Shown one piece after another: positions 1-5,223 of a stretch of DNA of 6,229 bases. This DNA comes from Methylococcaceae bacterium (GTDB taxonomy: Bacteria; Pseudomonadota; Gammaproteobacteria; Methylococcales; Methylomonadaceae). Numbering within the stretch: position 1 is the first letter of the stretch; each line of letters starts with the position of its first letter. The stretch covers positions 1 to 6,229 of the forward strand of contig DPKY01000058.1 of the NCBI GenBank assembly GCA_003542275.1, read 5' to 3'. The notes beneath the pieces are model-generated. The model ran no database searches and was not told the origin of the DNA. It was given only the letters and a program-made list of their open reading frames with translations. The position numbers and the translations under genes are program-made.

Positions 1-269
1 CGGTCGGTGCGCCAATCTTTAGCCATTTCTACCGCAGCACGTGTTAAATTGCCACGATGCTTCTCGAGTTTGCCTTCAAAATGCTCAAACAACGTAAACG
101 CATCAGCGGTTGCGCCAGCAAAGCCAGCTAGCACTTTATCATGGTAAATTCGACGCACTTTACGCGCATTGCCTTTCATGACCGTATTACCCAACGTGAC
201 CTGCCCGTCACCGCCAATAACAACTTTCCCGTCACGCCGTACTGAAAGTATCGTGGTTCCTCTGAACAC
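1..269 (-). CDS. hslV: HslV (ClpQ) peptidase subunit of the HslUV ATP-dependent protease, 5' part
   Basis: HslV is the threonine peptidase that forms a double hexameric ring capped by the HslU unfoldase and degrades misfolded or regulatory proteins in the cytoplasm. The 89 visible codons begin with GTG at 269 and run off the left edge, so about half of the usual ~175-180 residues are present. The N-terminus reads (M)[13 protein letters not shown]. The FRG segment is a short propeptide as in other betaproteobacterial HslV, leaving Thr5 as the catalytic N-terminal residue. Counted from that Thr, the expected active-site Asp17 (in GGDGQ) and Lys33 (in NARKVRR) are both present, as are GNTVMKGN and [21 protein letters not shown] Shine-Dalgarno sequence at about 273-279 supports the GTG start. 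hslU would be expected just beyond the window. The gene starts only 15 bp after a terminator-like hairpin. Confidence 0.97.
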   Translation of the reverse strand, partial: MFRGTTILSVRRDGKVVIGGDGQVTLGNTVMKGNARKVRRIYHDKVLAGFAGATADAFTLFEHFEGKLEKHRGNLTRAAVEMAKDWRTD

Positions 270-283
270 AGCTCTCTCCAAAT

Positions 284-315
284 AAAAAAAACGCCATTTT
301 ATCAGTAAAATGGCG
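284..315 (-). terminator. Rho-independent terminator of the rubredoxin gene, in the hslV leader
   Basis: On the minus strand a perfect 10-bp stem (CGCCATTTTA with TAAAATGGCG, arms at 306-315 and 292-301) closes a 4-nt loop and is followed at once by eight T residues (291-284). This is a textbook intrinsic terminator for transcription leaving rubredoxin. There is no T-tract on the plus-strand side, so it is directional. It ends 14 nt before the hslV start, leaving no room for a complete hslV promoter downstream of it, so the hairpin may also form part of the hslV leader RNA. Confidence 0.85.
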
Positions 316-380
316 ATCAACACGCAAACTCACGTAAATTCTAGGAAAAACAATCCGTTTTCCACTCACATAACGTGTTT

Positions 381-554
381 TTAACCCGTAAATAATTCAA
401 AATCGTCTTTACCCACGCCGCAATCTGGGCAGCGCCAATCATCAGGAATGTCTTTCCAAAGCGTGCCGGGGGCAATATCGCTATCCGGATCGCCTAAAGC
501 TTCATCGTAAATATAATCACAAACCGTACATTGGTATTTTTTATAAGCAGACAT
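381..554 (-). CDS. Rubredoxin
   Basis: This is a complete 57-residue rubredoxin, a small cytoplasmic one-electron carrier with a single iron held by four cysteines. The ligands are visible as C9-x-x-C12 (CTVC) and C42-x-x-C45 (CPDCG). Between them are the family hallmarks: [19 protein letters not shown] (residues 13-31), W34, and the DDWRCPDCG block. The C-terminal DDFEL is also typical. The start at 554 is supported by AAGGA seven bases upstream (562-566). The gene ends about 65 bp before the terminator at 284-315. Its redox partner cannot be told from the window; known partners include rubredoxin reductases, alkane hydroxylases and peroxide-scavenging systems. No partner gene is adjacent. 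Confidence 0.96.
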   Translation of the reverse strand: MSAYKKYQCTVCDYIYDEALGDPDSDIAPGTLWKDIPDDWRCPDCGVGKDDFELFTG

Positions 555-618
555 ATACTATTCCTTGAAGATTGATTTTATTTGTCTTAATTGATTGAAT
601 TTAAATAAAAAAACAGGG

Positions 619-697
619 TAACACGCAATATAAACGCCCAGATGAATTGCGTTCACTGAGCGTTTCTTTTGAAAATCAATGCCGATGCAACGTGTTA
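619..697 (-). other. Structured intergenic RNA element with interleaved stems
   Basis: Between the small exported gene and rubredoxin the minus strand has a 10-bp stem (arms 656-665 and 632-641, one G.U pair). Its loop contains ACGCAAT (652-646), complementary to ATTGCGT (629-623) just beyond the stem. The order A-B-A'-B' means either an H-type pseudoknot or two competing hairpins. A third pairing joins TAACACG (619-625) with CGTGTTA (691-697), which covers the stop codon of the upstream gene. The mismatch-bearing pair is G.U on the minus strand but C.A on the plus strand, favouring minus-strand RNA. No T-tract follows the main stem; seven Ts appear only about 10 nt after ATTGCGT. It could be a weak terminator, a processing site or a rubredoxin leader structure. 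Confidence 0.45.
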
Positions 698-964
698 TTT
701 TGTCATTTCCAGCACTTTTTGCGCGTCTTCAACGCTCGTTTGAGCGCCTTGCACTTGCTCTTGCGCGGCTTTTTGTTTTTCTTCAGCCGCTTTTTGTCGT
801 GCGGCAGCTTTTTTGGCTAGCGCCGCCTTTTGCTCTGCGGCTTGACGCGCTGCTGTGCTGCCCGTTTCCATGCCTTCAGCATGAAGTGTGACAGGCAACA
901 GTGCTAACGATACGGCGCAAACTAGGATGGATAACATCTGTTTTTTGAATTGAATTTCTAACAT
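695..964 (-). CDS. Small exported Ala/Lys/Gln-rich helical protein
   Basis: I do not recognise a named family. The 89-residue product has a clear signal peptide: K7 and K8, a hydrophobic core at about 10-25, and a signal peptidase I-type site at LHA|EG (after A29). C16 sits in the core, but the preceding residues (ILV) do not make a lipobox, so lipidation is unlikely. The mature ~60 residues are almost all Ala, Lys, Gln, Glu and Arg with heptad-like spacing from about 38 to 87, predicting one long helix or coiled coil in the periplasm. The start chosen is ATG at 964. An in-frame GTG six bases upstream lies inside GAGGTGA, which is the Shine-Dalgarno sequence for this ATG. The gene lies 74 bp downstream of the NlpE-like gene on the same strand and is bracketed by two copies of a hairpin motif. 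Low complexity makes homology calls unreliable. Confidence 0.75.
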   Translation of the reverse strand: MLEIQFKKQMLSILVCAVSLALLPVTLHAEGMETGSTAARQAAEQKAALAKKAAARQKAAEEKQKAAQEQVQGAQTSVEDAQKVLEMTK

Positions 965-1002
965 ACTCACCTCGTTAAATATAAAGAATGCAGTTTAATG
1001 TA

Positions 1003-1027
1003 GCGTTTAACGCCCACTTTTTGAGCG
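1003..1027 (-). repeat. Hairpin motif, second copy of the 632-665 stem
   Basis: On the minus strand CGCTCA (1027-1022), a 5-nt loop and TGGGCG (1016-1011) form a 6-bp stem with one G.U pair, extended in sequence by TT. The same two arms, with the same G.U position, occur in the stem at 632-665 on the other side of the small exported gene. The element overlaps a short perfect palindrome, GCGTT-T-AACGC (1003-1013), that would compete for the same bases. It lies just after the stop codon of the NlpE-like gene but has no T-tract, so it is not a standard terminator. Confidence 0.45.
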
Positions 1028-1038
1028 AAACACATGGG

Positions 1039-1605
1039 TTAATGAATGTGTACTTCGCGTGATTTTGCCACGTCACTTCTCAACAGCGTGTACTTATCAG
1101 CAGGCGCACCTTTCATTTGAGAGCCATCGCTGTTAACTTGAATGAGCGCATTGTCATCTTTGATGAGGTATTTGCGCTGAGAACCGTCTTTATTTGACGT
1201 GAGCACCAGTGTTTTTGTCTCCTCGTTCCAGTCATATTTTCCTTTTTCAAAATATTCACGGGCCGATTCTTTGGTGTACTGGGTCACTAAAAGATAATTT
1301 GTATTATGCTTAAGCGACAACGTGGTTTTCACGCCAAGGCAATCAGCACAGGGCAAAAAACCATAATACACACCACGGTATTCTTGACTTTTATCGCCGT
1401 GGTTGCTGTGATCGATGCTTAAATTGCCTTCCTGCATGAGAGTGCTCGCCCGCGAGCGCAAATAACTCTCCTGCATTTCGCGGTCACTTGCCGCCATTGA
1501 AGGCATACTCGCAAAGAAAAATAAAATAGCGAAAAGAATCAACGCCAAAGGATATTCAACATCTAATTGCTTTTTTGCGTCCACTTTTTTTACTGATACA
1601 TTCAT
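1039..1605 (-). CDS. NlpE-like periplasmic protein (copper/envelope stress family N-terminal domain)
   Basis: This 188-residue protein carries the NlpE N-terminal domain, known from E. coli NlpE, an outer-membrane lipoprotein that signals copper, redox and adhesion stress to the Cpx system. The hallmark is at residues 78-95: GVYYGFLPCADCLGVKTT, containing C86-x-x-C89. It is followed by a small beta-barrel pattern (NTNYLLV, GKYDWNEETKTLVL, KYLI, and DKYTLL near the end). The N-terminus has Lys-rich residues 6-12 and a hydrophobic segment at about 19-37 ending PSMAA|SD, a signal peptidase I-type site. There is no lipobox cysteine, so unlike E. coli NlpE it should be soluble in the periplasm or anchored by an uncleaved signal. 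Residues 40-70 form an extra segment before the domain. ATG at 1605 is chosen because GGAG lies 8 nt upstream; an in-frame start at 1674 would add 23 residues before the signal. No cpxAR genes are in the window, so a signalling role is not shown. Confidence 0.88.
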   Translation of the reverse strand: MNVSVKKVDAKKQLDVEYPLALILFAILFFFASMPSMAASDREMQESYLRSRASTLMQEGNLSIDHSNHGDKSQEYRGVYYGFLPCADCLGVKTTLSLKHNTNYLLVTQYTKESAREYFEKGKYDWNEETKTLVLTSNKDGSQRKYLIKDDNALIQVNSDGSQMKGAPADKYTLLRSDVAKSREVHIH

Positions 1606-1702
1606 AGCAACATCTCCAAAGTAGGTTAGAGAGTAAATTATTTTTGTTTTTGTGGGTTGCTCACAACTTGGCATTACGCCATGTTTTCAACAACTACCCA
1701 CT

Positions 1703-1731
1703 ATAATACTATGAAATTATTTTTTTATAAA
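1703..1731 (-). promoter_or_regulatory. Candidate sigma70 promoter for the NlpE-like gene
   Basis: On the minus strand TTTATA (1731-1726, 4 of 6 to consensus) and TATTAT (1708-1703, 5 of 6) are separated by 17 bp. Transcription would begin about 90 bp before the ATG at 1605. A tract of eight Ts and seven As (1720-1736) overlaps the -35 region and could act as an UP-like element. The surrounding DNA is very AT-rich, so chance matches are likely. Confidence 0.35.
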
Positions 1732-1796
1732 AAAAACATTCAGCCAAACCGCTACCCAATCGATACATCGCCATTCAACGCTATCTCACTCACGCA

Positions 1797-1831
1797 AGAA
1801 AAAACTAAAACGACAACCGTGCAGAGGTTGC
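1797..1831 (-). terminator. Possible intrinsic terminator overlapping the stop of the propeller lipoprotein gene
   Basis: On the minus strand GCAACC (1831-1826) and GGTTGT (1818-1813) form a 6-bp stem with one G.U pair and a 7-nt loop. It is followed by CGTTTTAGTTTTTTC, which contains the TAG stop. The short stem makes this moderate, but placement and T-rich tail are right. If real, it separates this gene from the NlpE-like gene, in line with a separate promoter at about 1703-1731. Confidence 0.4.
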
Positions 1832-2686
1832 AACAGCCACTTTACTGCCAAAATTTTCATCGTCCGTGCCCATCAGCAAGCGCCCGCCAACAAACGTCAA
1901 GCCTTCAATCTTGACATTGTCATATTGCGCCGCTATCGGCCACGCGTCGTGGACAACCCAGTGCTCTCCCGCTTTATCTTCAACAAATTGCCCCAAATTG
2001 TATAGTGCTGAATGAAATACGCCATTATCTCCGGGGTCACTTACCGCACTCACCCAAAGCTGCCCCTGCTCGTCGATAGCCATGTCACTGATTGAACGGC
2101 GATGCGCATTAGGATAAGGGGCAAAAAATGCCATCGTATTTTCTGATAATGAAACGTGGTTGTTTTGCACATCGAGCGTCCCCCATGATACCTGTGCAGG
2201 CCTTTCATCATCGCCGCGTTCAGCCCAAACAAGCACGGTATGCACCGCGCCTTGAAAAATCGCTACACTCTCTATGTTGCTGTGCGCGGTTGCATTCGGC
2301 AACGCAAATTGCGCTAATACATCACACTGCTTGCCGTTAACACGAATGCGCGTAAGACGCCCTTGACTTTCCAGCAGCAAAAACGTGTTGGGTACGCTTG
2401 GCAGCGCAACAATCCCCTCTAAGTCAATCGTAAACGGCAAACGACACCCAGTCATGTCTTGTAAATGTGGCGGCGTATCTTGCGACCACGAGAGCAGGCT
2501 CACTCTTGGCTCATGTGCTTTTTTGTTATCATGCACCACTAAAAAATGCGTTTTGTCCAATGCGGCAATGCCGCTGATGCCCACTGTTTTTTCTGTGCCC
2601 ACCACCTGCCAATCAACCGTAGGAGATTGATAGTAACACCCGACAAGCAACATAAAAAAGAGAATGTAAAAAGTGTTATATTTCAT
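1805..2686 (-). CDS. Beta-propeller-like lipoprotein (phytase-like/SdiA-regulated type)
   Basis: This 293-residue protein begins with a lipoprotein signal: a hydrophobic core at 5-15 and lipobox L14-V15-G16-C17. It should be lipidated at C17 and held in the cell envelope. The rest looks like a beta-propeller: a related motif recurs as ISGIA (37), DLEGI (88), IESVAI (138), SISDMAI (198) and KIEGLTF (259), spaced 50-61 residues. Each is followed by a beta-hairpin such as HFLVV, TFLLLE, TVLVWAE, QLWVSAV or RLLMGT. The acidic EG/ES positions and DLEGI resemble the esterase-like-phytase and SdiA-regulated (YjiK-like) families, where such acids bind calcium. That assignment is by pattern only, and enzymatic activity is not shown. 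C81 and C121 could form a disulfide. The ATG at 2686 is the only reasonable start but has no Shine-Dalgarno; the bases before it are TTCTCTCTC. It is divergent from the DUF4337 gene. Confidence 0.8.
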   Translation of the reverse strand: MKYNTFYILFFMLLVGCYYQSPTVDWQVVGTEKTVGISGIAALDKTHFLVVHDNKKAHEPRVSLLSWSQDTPPHLQDMTGCRLPFTIDLEGIVALPSVPNTFLLLESQGRLTRIRVNGKQCDVLAQFALPNATAHSNIESVAIFQGAVHTVLVWAERGDDERPAQVSWGTLDVQNNHVSLSENTMAFFAPYPNAHRRSISDMAIDEQGQLWVSAVSDPGDNGVFHSALYNLGQFVEDKAGEHWVVHDAWPIAAQYDNVKIEGLTFVGGRLLMGTDDENFGSKVAVATSARLSF

Positions 2687-2713
2687 GAGAGAGAATGAAT
2701 TTTTAGCTATAAT
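2685..2713 (+). promoter_or_regulatory. Candidate promoter for the DUF4337 gene
   Basis: A perfect TATAAT (2708-2713) lies 17 bp after ATGAGA (2685-2690, 4 of 6 to the -35 consensus). Transcription would start near 2720 and give a leader of about 80 nt. The -35 overlaps the start codon of the divergent lipoprotein gene, so the two genes cannot easily be transcribed without interference. Confidence 0.4.
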
Positions 2714-2716
2714 CGC

Positions 2717-2737
2717 ACACTATTGTGTCGTGACGAC
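2717..2737. repeat. Two overlapping short palindromes, possible operator
   Basis: ACAC-TATT-GTGT (2717-2728) overlaps GTCGT-G-ACGAC (2727-2737). Both are perfect inverted repeats and sit at the expected start site of the plus-strand promoter, between the divergent genes. The position suits a repressor site, but no regulator gene is in the window and the arms are only 4-5 bp. Confidence 0.3.
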
Positions 2738-2750
2738 CGCCTCATTGCAA
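2722..2750 (-). promoter_or_regulatory. Candidate promoter for the propeller lipoprotein gene
   Basis: On the minus strand TTGCAA (2750-2745, 4 of 6) and CACAAT (2727-2722, 4 of 6) are spaced 17 bp. The start site would fall near 2715, giving a leader of about 30 nt with no Shine-Dalgarno. It overlaps both the plus-strand promoter and the palindromes. Each box is weak. Confidence 0.25.
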
Positions 2751-2801
2751 ATACAACACCGGTCAATTTTTCCCTTCACCTCTAAAACGAAACCCCACAT
2801 T

Positions 2802-3443
2802 ATGTCAGAAAACAACGCTATTGCTCATGCTACCCCGTCCTCTCGTTTTGAAACGCGTTGCGGCGTGATCATTGCCATTTTTGCCGCGCTGATGGCCATT
2901 ACAGACTTACTGGCAAGTAAATACGATGCCGATGAAATTATTGGCACCAATGATAAAGCCATGGCTTATGCGTGGTATCAATCTAAAAGCATCAAAGAAA
3001 CACTCGTACAAGGTGAAATATCGCTACTCACCAGCTTAAAAGAGGCACAGGCTATTCAAAAAGAGGCCATGGCCGCCATCGACAATCATCTCCTGGATTT
3101 AACGAAAAAAACCGTGCAATACAAAAAAGAAAAAGATGAAATTCTGCGTGGTTCAAAAGCCGTTGGAAAAGAAAACTGGGTGCAAGATGTCAATGGAGAA
3201 TACGGTCTTGTGATTGGTGCAAATGAAATTGAAGCAAAATTAACCGTTTTATCTACCGCAGGCGACCGTTTTGACATGGCTATTTTGCTCTATCAAATTT
3301 GTTTGGTGCTAGGCGCGGTGAGTTTAGTGTTGCAAAAATCCCGTTTACAACATAATTTTTTTCGTGGCATGGTCACATTAGGTGTGCTTGGCAGTGGCCT
3401 TTCTTTATGGGCTTTTTGCATGATTCAAAACAACATGGTCTAA
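2802..3443 (+). CDS. DUF4337 family membrane protein
   Basis: The 213-residue product matches the pattern of DUF4337, a proteobacterial membrane family of unknown function. There is a short polar N-terminus, a transmembrane helix at about 20-38, then NDKAMAYAWYQSKSIKE (50-66), the family's most recognisable stretch. A charged, Lys/Glu-rich helical region follows (about 66-155), then two more hydrophobic helices at about 158-177 and 188-208. Three membrane segments with a ~115-residue soluble coiled-coil-like loop are expected. The ATG at 2802 is chosen because the upstream in-frame codons (from GTG at 2673) code through the promoter region and do not resemble the family N-terminus. No clear Shine-Dalgarno precedes it (the leader is CGAAACCCCACATT). 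The function is not known. It is divergent from the lipoprotein gene and 60 bp upstream of the PilZ gene. Confidence 0.85.
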   Translation: MSENNAIAHATPSSRFETRCGVIIAIFAALMAITDLLASKYDADEIIGTNDKAMAYAWYQSKSIKETLVQGEISLLTSLKEAQAIQKEAMAAIDNHLLDLTKKTVQYKKEKDEILRGSKAVGKENWVQDVNGEYGLVIGANEIEAKLTVLSTAGDRFDMAILLYQICLVLGAVSLVLQKSRLQHNFFRGMVTLGVLGSGLSLWAFCMIQNNMV

Positions 3444-3503
3444 TCGTTCACAAAAAACGGTATAGTTATGATTACATCAACGCGCTCAATTTAGGCTTAG
3501 CAC

Positions 3504-4115
3504 ATGACACAACTTAGAAAATCCATCCCCAATGATAAACGTGCGTTTTTTCGCATCTACGACGACATCAATTTGTCTTATAAACGCGTTGACGAAGCGC
3601 AAACGCAGCAGCCCATTGTAGCAGAATCAAATTTGCTTGATAGCTGTTCGCTGTCCTCTGCACTGGGGTTAATTGACAAGGAACTCCATATTCTTCATGA
3701 AAAATTAGGCAAAATACACCCCGATTTTGCGGATTATCTCAAACTATTGGATATTAAATTAAATTTACTTGCCAGCACCGTGGTCAGCATAGCCGGCGAT
3801 GAGACAGAAAAAAATCAAACACGTCATGCAAACATCAGCGTATCCGGCATTGGGTTTGACTGCGACGAATGGCTTGAGATTGGCGACTGTATTGAAATCA
3901 CCATTCTGCTAGTACAAAGCACTGCAGTGATGACCGCTTATGCCAAAATTATTCATCATTTTCACTATACCGATCCCGACAGTCCTTATCCTTACTTCAT
4001 CGGCGCGTCATTTATGAATATGAAAGAAACCGATTCGGAGCTTTTGAGCGCACATATTGCCAAAAAACAACTTCAGCAAATTCGCCAACACAAAGAAGCC
4101 TCGCAAGCCTCATGA
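3504..4115 (+). CDS. PilZ domain protein with a long insertion between its c-di-GMP motifs
   Basis: PilZ domains bind cyclic di-GMP through RxxxR and (D/N)xSxxG motifs and act as effectors of motility, surface attachment or envelope functions. Both are visible in this 203-residue cytoplasmic protein: R13-AFF-R17 (KRAFFRI) and N110-I-S112-VS-G115 followed by GFDCDEWLEIGD. The strands EITILL, AVMTAYAKIIHH and YPYFIGASF then complete the barrel, and LSAHIAKKQLQQIRQ (182-195) forms the usual C-terminal helix. Unusually, about 90 residues separate the motifs instead of the common 20-30. Part of this region, about 49-98, looks helical (SLSSALGLIDKELHILHEKL, DYLKLLDIKLNLLASTVVSI). Only a weak AGG lies 8 nt before the ATG. 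The gene overlaps birA by ATGA, so the two are translationally coupled. What it regulates cannot be told here. Confidence 0.9.
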   Translation: MTQLRKSIPNDKRAFFRIYDDINLSYKRVDEAQTQQPIVAESNLLDSCSLSSALGLIDKELHILHEKLGKIHPDFADYLKLLDIKLNLLASTVVSIAGDETEKNQTRHANISVSGIGFDCDEWLEIGDCIEITILLVQSTAVMTAYAKIIHHFHYTDPDSPYPYFIGASFMNMKETDSELLSAHIAKKQLQQIRQHKEASQAS

Positions 4116-4909
4116 CAATCGCTAACACGCTCGATAAACAGCGTATTACATCAGCGCTAACCCAAAATTGCGCGGCGTTGATGTCAGATTTCACGGTATT
4201 TGCGCAAATTGACTCCACCAATGGCTATGTCATGGCGCAAGCACGCAACGCCGCACGATCTGGAACCGTGTGTTTTGCGCAAAGTCAAAGTGCCGGAAAA
4301 GGACGACAAGGTCGGCAATGGATTTCACCACAAGGCGCGAACATTTACGGCTCGTTTCTTTGGCATTTTAGCGATATTTCAACGCTGAATGGATTGAGCC
4401 TGGCTATTGGCGTAGGTGTGGTGCGCGTGCTCAAAAAATATGGCGTGACGGTTAATTTAAAATGGCCCAATGATATTTACTGCGATGCAAAAAAATTAGG
4501 TGGCATTTTAATTGAAGTGACCGCCTGCGCTGATGGCCGCAATGCCGCCGTTATTGGATTAGGTTTAAATGTCAATCTGCCACCTAACATCGATGGCATT
4601 ACGCAGGCGTATACGGATTTACACCGCATTGCACCCACGGTCACATTTTCGCGCAACACGTTAATTGCCCACTTGCTCAACGAACTACTGCCCCTCACCG
4701 CGACATTTGAAGCGCAAGGATTAGCGGCGTATGTCGATGAATGGCGCAGCTATGATTGCTTGCTCGGAAAAAGCGTCACAGTATACGCGGGAAAACAAGC
4801 GATACACGGCACAGTACAAGGCATTGACGATAACGGTTTACTCAAATTGCAACACGCCAACGGCGAAGAAAGTGTTTTTGCCTCCGGTGAGGTGAGCTTT
4901 AGTCCATGA
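4112..4909 (+). CDS. birA: Biotin--[acetyl-CoA-carboxylase] ligase, without DNA-binding domain
   Basis: BirA activates biotin with ATP to biotinyl-AMP and attaches it to the biotin carrier protein of acetyl-CoA carboxylase and related enzymes. The 265-residue protein has the catalytic domain in order: DSTN (34-37), the biotinyl-AMP loop GKGRQGRQW (62-70), KWPND (117-121), KKLGGILIE (127-135) and GLGLNVN (149-155). A C-terminal SH3-like domain follows from about 215 (LGKSVTVY to the end). It lacks the ~60-residue N-terminal winged helix of E. coli BirA, so it is a class I ligase that cannot repress the biotin operon itself. The ATGA overlaps on both sides, with the PilZ gene (4112-4115) and coaX (4906-4909), place it in one operon. 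The birA-coaX pair is common in betaproteobacteria. Confidence 0.96.
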   Translation: MTIANTLDKQRITSALTQNCAALMSDFTVFAQIDSTNGYVMAQARNAARSGTVCFAQSQSAGKGRQGRQWISPQGANIYGSFLWHFSDISTLNGLSLAIGVGVVRVLKKYGVTVNLKWPNDIYCDAKKLGGILIEVTACADGRNAAVIGLGLNVNLPPNIDGITQAYTDLHRIAPTVTFSRNTLIAHLLNELLPLTATFEAQGLAAYVDEWRSYDCLLGKSVTVYAGKQAIHGTVQGIDDNGLLKLQHANGEESVFASGEVSFSP

Positions 4910-5223
4910 ATCTGTTAATTGATTTGGGCAATAGCCGCCTAAAATGGGCGCTTTACGACAAACTCGCCCTCGTCAAACAAGGCGAAAGCCTCACGCACGC
5001 AGAGTTAACGCCGCAGCGTCTAACCGCATTGTGGCAATCGCTACAACCTCAAAAAATTGGCCTCTCTTGTGTGGGCAACACGCATCTACTCGATAGCATC
5101 AAATCGGTCATTGTGTCTTTGTGGGGAAACCAAATTATCTGTCACCATGCCGCCACGCAAGCCTCTTCTTTCGCCGATGATGGCACCACCAAGAAAGTCA
5201 GCCACATTGCCGTTCACTTTTAA
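4906..5223 (+). CDS. coaX: Type III pantothenate kinase, 5' fragment; frame continues into fhcC antisense
   Basis: CoaX phosphorylates pantothenate in the first step of coenzyme A synthesis. The start overlaps the birA stop (ATGA), with GAGGTGAG about 10 nt upstream. The N-terminus has the phosphate-binding motif D6-L-G-N-S-R-L-K-W14, and the strand KIGLSCVGNTHLLDSI (50-65) fits the ASKHA kinase fold. Homology is convincing only to about residue 78 (5139). The frame then reads 27 codons of antisense fhcC and stops at 5223, giving 105 residues in place of the usual ~240-260. The Gly-Ala-Asp-Arg active-site region, the pantothenate-binding part and the whole second domain are absent, so the product cannot be an active kinase. 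If the join is an artefact the real gene is intact elsewhere. If it is real, this is a pseudogene of a gene that is often essential. Confidence 0.9.
   Translation: MNLLIDLGNSRLKWALYDKLALVKQGESLTHAELTPQRLTALWQSLQPQKIGLSCVGNTHLLDSIKSVIVSLWGNQIICHHAATQASSFADDGTTKKVSHIAVHF

Noticed and set aside
296..327. TTGCGT or TTGATC with TAAAAT as an hslV promoter
   Set aside because: Spacings of 20 and 13 bp are both poor, and the -10 lies inside the terminator stem.
679..891. Plus-strand open frame of 70 codons
   Set aside because: It is antisense to the small exported gene. That gene has a good ribosome site and signal peptide, while the plus frame is biased by the repetitive Ala/Lys codons.
1668..1707. 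TTGGCA ... TATAAT as a plus-strand promoter
   Set aside because: The boxes are 28 bp apart, and no plus-strand gene lies downstream before 2802.
1720..1736. T7-AT-A8 palindrome as an intrinsic terminator
   Set aside because: The stem would be only A-U pairs with almost no loop. It is better read as AT-rich promoter DNA.
1657..1914. Plus-strand open frame of 85 codons between the two envelope genes
   Set aside because: It has no ribosome site and no recognisable features, crosses a probable promoter and overlaps the 3' end of the lipoprotein gene.
3447..3472. TTCACA ... TATGAT as a promoter for the PilZ operon
   Set aside because: The boxes are good but the spacing is only 14 bp, so I did not call it. 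The operon may be transcribed from the DUF4337 promoter.
5143..5223. C-terminal 27 residues of the coaX frame as a new domain
   Set aside because: These bases encode conserved FhcC repeats on the other strand, so the plus-strand reading is accidental.
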